Shown piece after piece: positions 59,713 through 64,000 of a DNA stretch of 64,000 bases. Under the pieces are notes generated by a model. The model ran no database searches. It was not told the DNA's origin and saw nothing but the letters and a program-made list of their open reading frames with translations. Source of the stretch: Physcomitrium patens (taxonomy: Eukaryota > Streptophyta > Bryopsida > Funariales > Funariaceae); assembly GCF_000002425.4 (NCBI RefSeq), contig NC_037257.1:17010700-17074699 (forward strand), given 5' to 3'. The position numbers were made by a program, and so were the translations under genes. Positions within the stretch are counted from its first letter, which is position 1; every line of letters begins with the position of its first letter.

Positions 59713-60251
59713 TATCAAAGACATGAATTTTGAAAAAATAAATCCTCAATACACTCTTATGTCATTCAAAAAGACTAAAAAAACACTCAAAGATGATATA
59801 GTATTAAATTAAATTAGCTATTGCCAAAAATAAGAAGACTAGAAAGTCTTGAAATGAGACTAAAGACTAGAAAGGTGTTGATAAAAGTGAAGAAGGCTTT
59901 ACTCTTGCTTCTATATATATTCTCTAATTAAGAGCCATGTGGCAATATTCTATAAGACCTCCAACATGTCTTGACTTTGTTAGATACATGTCTTAACTTG
60001 TAAAGTAAGTTATCTATATGTGTGCTACATAGTTAGCTTATTCCACAAACTACCAATATGTGTGGTATGTGGTTAACTTGTTGATCAAGTTTCTAACCTG
60101 TCAATCAACTACAAACACATATAAAGTCAAAACCACATCTATAAAGCTTCTAAGAAGTTTTTCTAAAAATTATTATGAAATTAATCTAAATTTAACCACT
60201 TCTATCTAATTATATAAATAACTATTAGAATAAATATATATATTTGTGATA
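59713..60251 (-). repeat. 3' LTR of chromovirus E
   Basis: 539 bp on the minus strand, from TATCACAAATAT (60,251) to TTTGATA (59,713). A degraded purine tract (agaagaaaagataa on the minus strand) precedes it, and the TATA region (gagaatatatatagaag) is at about 59,908-59,924. Confidence 0.82.
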
Positions 60252-63200
60252 TTATCTTTTCTTCTAAAGAAAAATTTTATAAAGAGCAATTATCATCTTT
60301 CATAGGTCTTCAAATTCTTCACTTTGATTTTGATAGATGTTGTCAATGAAAAGCTTCAACTTTATTTTTTATATTTATAAGATTTTTTTTGGTTTCCATG
60401 TGCATTCACTAATATCATATTTATGCCAATATATAAGATATTTCAATCTATTTTAATATCATCTTGAATCTAAGACTTCTTCTATCTCAAATTCTTGATT
60501 ATTATTCATTTCTATAGGAAGATATAGCATTTGTCACTTTCTCGAGATATTTATTATTTTATATGGTTCAAAAAAAAACACGTAAAATACAGGATGGATC
60601 TTCATAGACTTCAATAGATATAATCAATAAGCAATAGAATTGATTTATTCACAAATAAAAAAAAAGATCTTAGCCTATGATAGTCCAACTTGTTATAAAG
60701 ACGAGTAGTCTTGATATTGCAAAAAAATAGCCATATCTTATTACTTAAGATAAATTGTGATTGTCTCTTGCAATACGCATCCACATTGATCTTTTTTCAT
60801 TTTTGAACTTCTTTTAACTACACCTTCAATGTTGCATGTAGCTCTAACAAACAATTTGTGAAATCTTCCATCACAAAATTATTAATTTTTAAAAAGTAAA
60901 AAATATTAAGTTATAGATAATAACCATAATTGATAAAAAAAATATATATATTTTTTTATTGAATAGACTAATATACCAAATTATTGTACACAAACTCTGT
61001 CAATAGCAAAAGAATTGTCTAATCATCTTGATAATAGTTGATGGTATATCTTAAATAATACTCCAAAATTTGATTCATTGGTTTTATTTGTCCATTGATT
61101 TGACAATGAAAAGCCAAAAAAAACTTTATATCCACCTTTAAAATCTTGAAAAAAGTTCTCTAAAATCTTGATACAAATTGAGTCCTTCCATTTAATGTAA
61201 TATTTTTAGGCAATTCATGATAGTGATAGATGTTGTTAAAAAAAAAACTTAGTCATTTTTTTACATGTAATAGACTTTGTACATGATACAAAATATGCCA
61301 TTTTGGTAAAATGATCTACTATCATAAATATAGAATCATAAAAATTTGAGATTTAAACATCTATAATAAAATCCATAGAAACAAAAGATCGTAGTTGTTT
61401 GAAAATAAATAATGGGTAAAGAAGTCCATAAGATTGATGCCAAAGAATTTTTGATCTTGAACAAATATCACATGATTGTATAAAGTCTTTCACTACCTTT
61501 TATATTTGTTGCTACAAAAAATTTCTTAATATTAATTCTAAAGTCTTATTGTATCCAAAATGTCTGATTATTAGAAAGTCATGAGAAACTTGAAGAATAC
61601 ATAATTATGCTTTGCCTTCTAAAATATATAATTTTCCTTTAAAATAGAATAGATTTTTCTTGAAGTCAAACTTGAAAGTATCATGAGACTTAAAAGAATT
61701 ATTTTGATATCTTAAACAAAAGAATTAGATGACATATTTGATTAAATTTTCTTAACAAAGATTGAATCAACAATCAATGTTGATTTTATTGTTTGAAGAT
61801 GAAAAATGCTTTAGCTTCAAGACAATCATTCTTTGTTGATCAAAAGCTATATTTTTTTCTTTTGGTGCAAGGAAATAATATCTAAAAAAAGTATCTAACA
61901 AACCTTATTTTTTTTTGATTGATAAATGAGCTTAAAATCAAATCTTGATAAAGACATATTCCAATAAATTTGGCAATGATTTAAAATGCATGCCAATATG
62001 AAGTACTTGAGGTTCTTGTGATCTATATATATAGTGATTGGACTACAAGAACCTTGTAGATAATAACACCATTCTTGAAATAAATCTATAATTACGAGGA
62101 GTTCTTTGGCATGGATTTCATAGTTAATCTTAATTGCTGAAATTTTTTGGAATAAAAAACTATCAAGTGGAGCCTTTCATCTACTTTTTTTTGTGACAAA
62201 ATAATACCAATAGCAAAGTTTGATGCTTCTATTTTCATAAAAAAATACATTAAAAAAATTAATATAATATAAAATTAGTACAAAAATATATGTTGTCTTC
62301 AAAAAATCAAAAGATGCTTCAACTTCTTTATTCTGCTTAATTTTTTCTTTTATATTAAGTATATAAGACGAGCTAAAATTTTTTTAAAAAATGATAAAGA
62401 TCCTATAATAATTAAAAAATTCCAAAAAAAATTATACATCTCGAATTGTTTTTGGAATCTTCCAATCTATGATAGTCTAGACTTTCTTTGGATCCATTAT
62501 TAACTCTTTGTTGGAAATAATATATCCTAAAAAATTAACTTTAGTAATATGGAATACACACTTTTTTTTTAATTTTGGCATACAATCCTACATCTCTTAG
62601 TTTTTGTAATATATAACAAACATAAAGTTTATATTTTTTTATATTCTTAGAATAGATTAGAATATCATCTAAATAATAAATAATAAAACTATTAATAAAT
62701 TCACAAAAACCATCATTTATAAGATGTTAAAAAGTAGTCGGTGCATTTATGACTCTAAAAGGCATAACATTATATTCAAAATGTCTATACTAAGTTCAAA
62801 AAGTAGTCTTCTATTCATCTTTTTTTTTTATGTAAACTAGGTTATATACTCCTTATAGATCTATTTTTGTATAGATCTTTATTTGATTCAATTCATCAAA
62901 AAGTTCTAAAATTAAAACTAGAAGATACCTATTCTTGATGGTGATCTTCTTGAGTCCTTGATAGTCTATACACATCTGCAAAGATTCATCTTTTTTCTTT
63001 ACAAATAAGATAAGAGCCCTAGTTGGAGATTTAGAATGACATATGAAATTTTTAGCCAACTTCTTGTCAATATATTTCTTAAGTGCAGCCAACTTATTTT
63101 GTGATAGGCTATAGATTGGTCAAAATGGTAGTTGAGTTCTTTCTTGAAGATCAATGGAATAATCATAGGAAGAATGCTTTAGAAGAATATTTTCATTTTG

Positions 63201-63643
63201 TTTTTTAAAAACGTCTTAATAATCTTAAAATTAGCTTAAAATACCACTTGAAATCTTTTTTTTCAATAATAGATGTGGCATATATAGCAAAAGTTGACCC
63301 TTTTTTGTAACATGCATAAAAGCTTTCGTACTTATCAATAATAGTTAGGATGTATAAATCTCATAAGTTTCTACTTGCCTAACAAAATCTTTCATTAAAT
63401 TATGAAAAAATCAAGGTTACAAAAAATTCAATCTATTTGAGGATTATATTTTTTTAGCAAAAATAATCCTAAAATAATTAAATTAAAAAGAGATCTAATC
63501 ATATTAAATATTACTAAATTATTATGACTTTTAGTTATTACATCTAAAAGAACACTTTTATGTGTAATATCTATAGAAGACAACAAACAATCATCTATTA
63601 TTTCTACATGACTAAGTTTGGTTTTCTTAATTAAAGACATATC
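60252..63643 (-). mobile_element. Chromovirus E (minus strand), protease to chromodomain
   Basis: Old Ty3/gypsy fossil. On the minus strand: end of the protease region (63,428-63,643; LIILGLFLLKKYNPQID), reverse transcriptase (about 62,480-63,092; FVKKKDESLQMCIDYQGLKK, then a decayed catalytic region), RNase H (about 61,980-62,260), integrase zinc-binding and core (about 61,050-61,570) and a chromodomain remnant (about 60,470-60,560; NNNQEFEIEEVLDS, ECTWKP). CpG is almost absent. Many breaks. Its 5' side is cut by an LTR of the same family. Confidence 0.85.
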
Positions 63644-64000
63644 TGTCATGGCTATAATCATGTAAGCTAATAATTACATATAGAAATAGATAGAAGTAAT
63701 TAAAAGTAGATAAACGTAAGTTAATTCTATAATATTTAATATGGAAGCTTCTTAGAAGCTTCCTAGACGCTGCTTTGACTTCATAGGTGTCTTTAATTGA
63801 CTTTTTGGATTAGAAACGTAGTCAACAAGTTGGCCATGTGCCACACATGTTGTTAGCTTGAAGATCAAGCTAACTATGTGGCCCACACGTAGAAAAACTT
63901 GCCTTGTAAGTCAAGGCATGTGTCCTACAAAGTCAACACATATTGGAGGTCCTATAGAACGTCGCCATGTAGCCCCTAGTTAGATAGTATATATAGAGAT
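63644..64000 (+). repeat. 540-bp family LTR, plus strand, cut by the window end
   Basis: Begins TGTCATGGCTATAATC and continues in register with the 13.9/19.9-kb LTR up to the TATA region (tagatagtatatatagagat) at the last base. It has the least-decayed sequence of the family here, with several CpG. It interrupts element E. Whether it is a solo LTR or the start of a complete element lies outside the window. Confidence 0.8.

Noticed and set aside
1-64000. tRNA, rRNA, CRISPR array, bacterial operon or riboswitch
   Set aside because: I saw no cloverleaf with a GGTTCGA-type T arm, no rRNA core sequence and no regularly spaced short repeats. The window is eukaryotic nuclear DNA.

Overview
The window is nuclear DNA of a land plant. 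The evidence is a two-exon plant-specific VQ-motif gene at 46.1-47.3 kb and a dense nest of Ty1/copia and chromodomain-bearing Ty3/gypsy elements. The very AT-rich, CpG-poor repeat DNA, the many (AT)n tracts and the small gene islands would suit a moss such as Physcomitrium. That assignment is an inference; nothing in the sequence proves the species.

Left arm (1-31.6 kb) is almost wholly transposon. A comparatively young Ty3/gypsy element (A, 1-3,257, entering from the left) sits inside a chromodomain gypsy element (B, 3,258-5,452). Next is a copia element (5,453-11,930) that carries two solo LTRs. It is followed by an old chromovirus (C, 11,931-13,947) whose 540-bp 3' LTR is split by a reverse-strand copia (14,105-19,955), which itself holds a further gypsy element (D, 15,736-19,865). 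From 20.8 to 27.6 kb there are two more long solo LTRs with an internal minisatellite, a decayed Helitron helicase, and a repeat family in three adjacent copies; a 100-N gap lies inside one minisatellite. From 27.6 to 31.6 kb the DNA is AT-rich and decayed, with no gene I can support.

Middle (31.6-53.5 kb) is a mosaic of more balanced, host-like DNA and AT-rich blocks. The only firm host gene is the MKS1-like VQ gene at 46,107-47,256 (+). Weaker host traces are exon-like segments at 31.99-32.67 kb and a last-exon-like segment at 44,655-44,762 (-). There are also a solo 540-bp LTR (37,711-38,251), two striking inverted repeats (40.27 kb and 52.6 kb), and an unidentified coding fossil on the minus strand near 51.3-52.2 kb with a relative near 39 kb.

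Right arm (53.5-64 kb) is again transposon. A chromovirus on the plus strand (G, 53,930-59,175) is interrupted by a reverse-strand solo LTR. A chromovirus on the minus strand (E, 59,713-63,643) faces it tail to tail. A further LTR of the same family starts at 63,644 and runs off the window.

Two LTR families tie the window together. One is a 540-bp chromovirus LTR (ends TGTCA...TGACA, five occurrences). The other is a 1.3-1.8-kb LTR clade (related 3' ends, six occurrences), four of whose members carry a TTAGGATTTG-type minisatellite. All retroelements here are treated as fossils.
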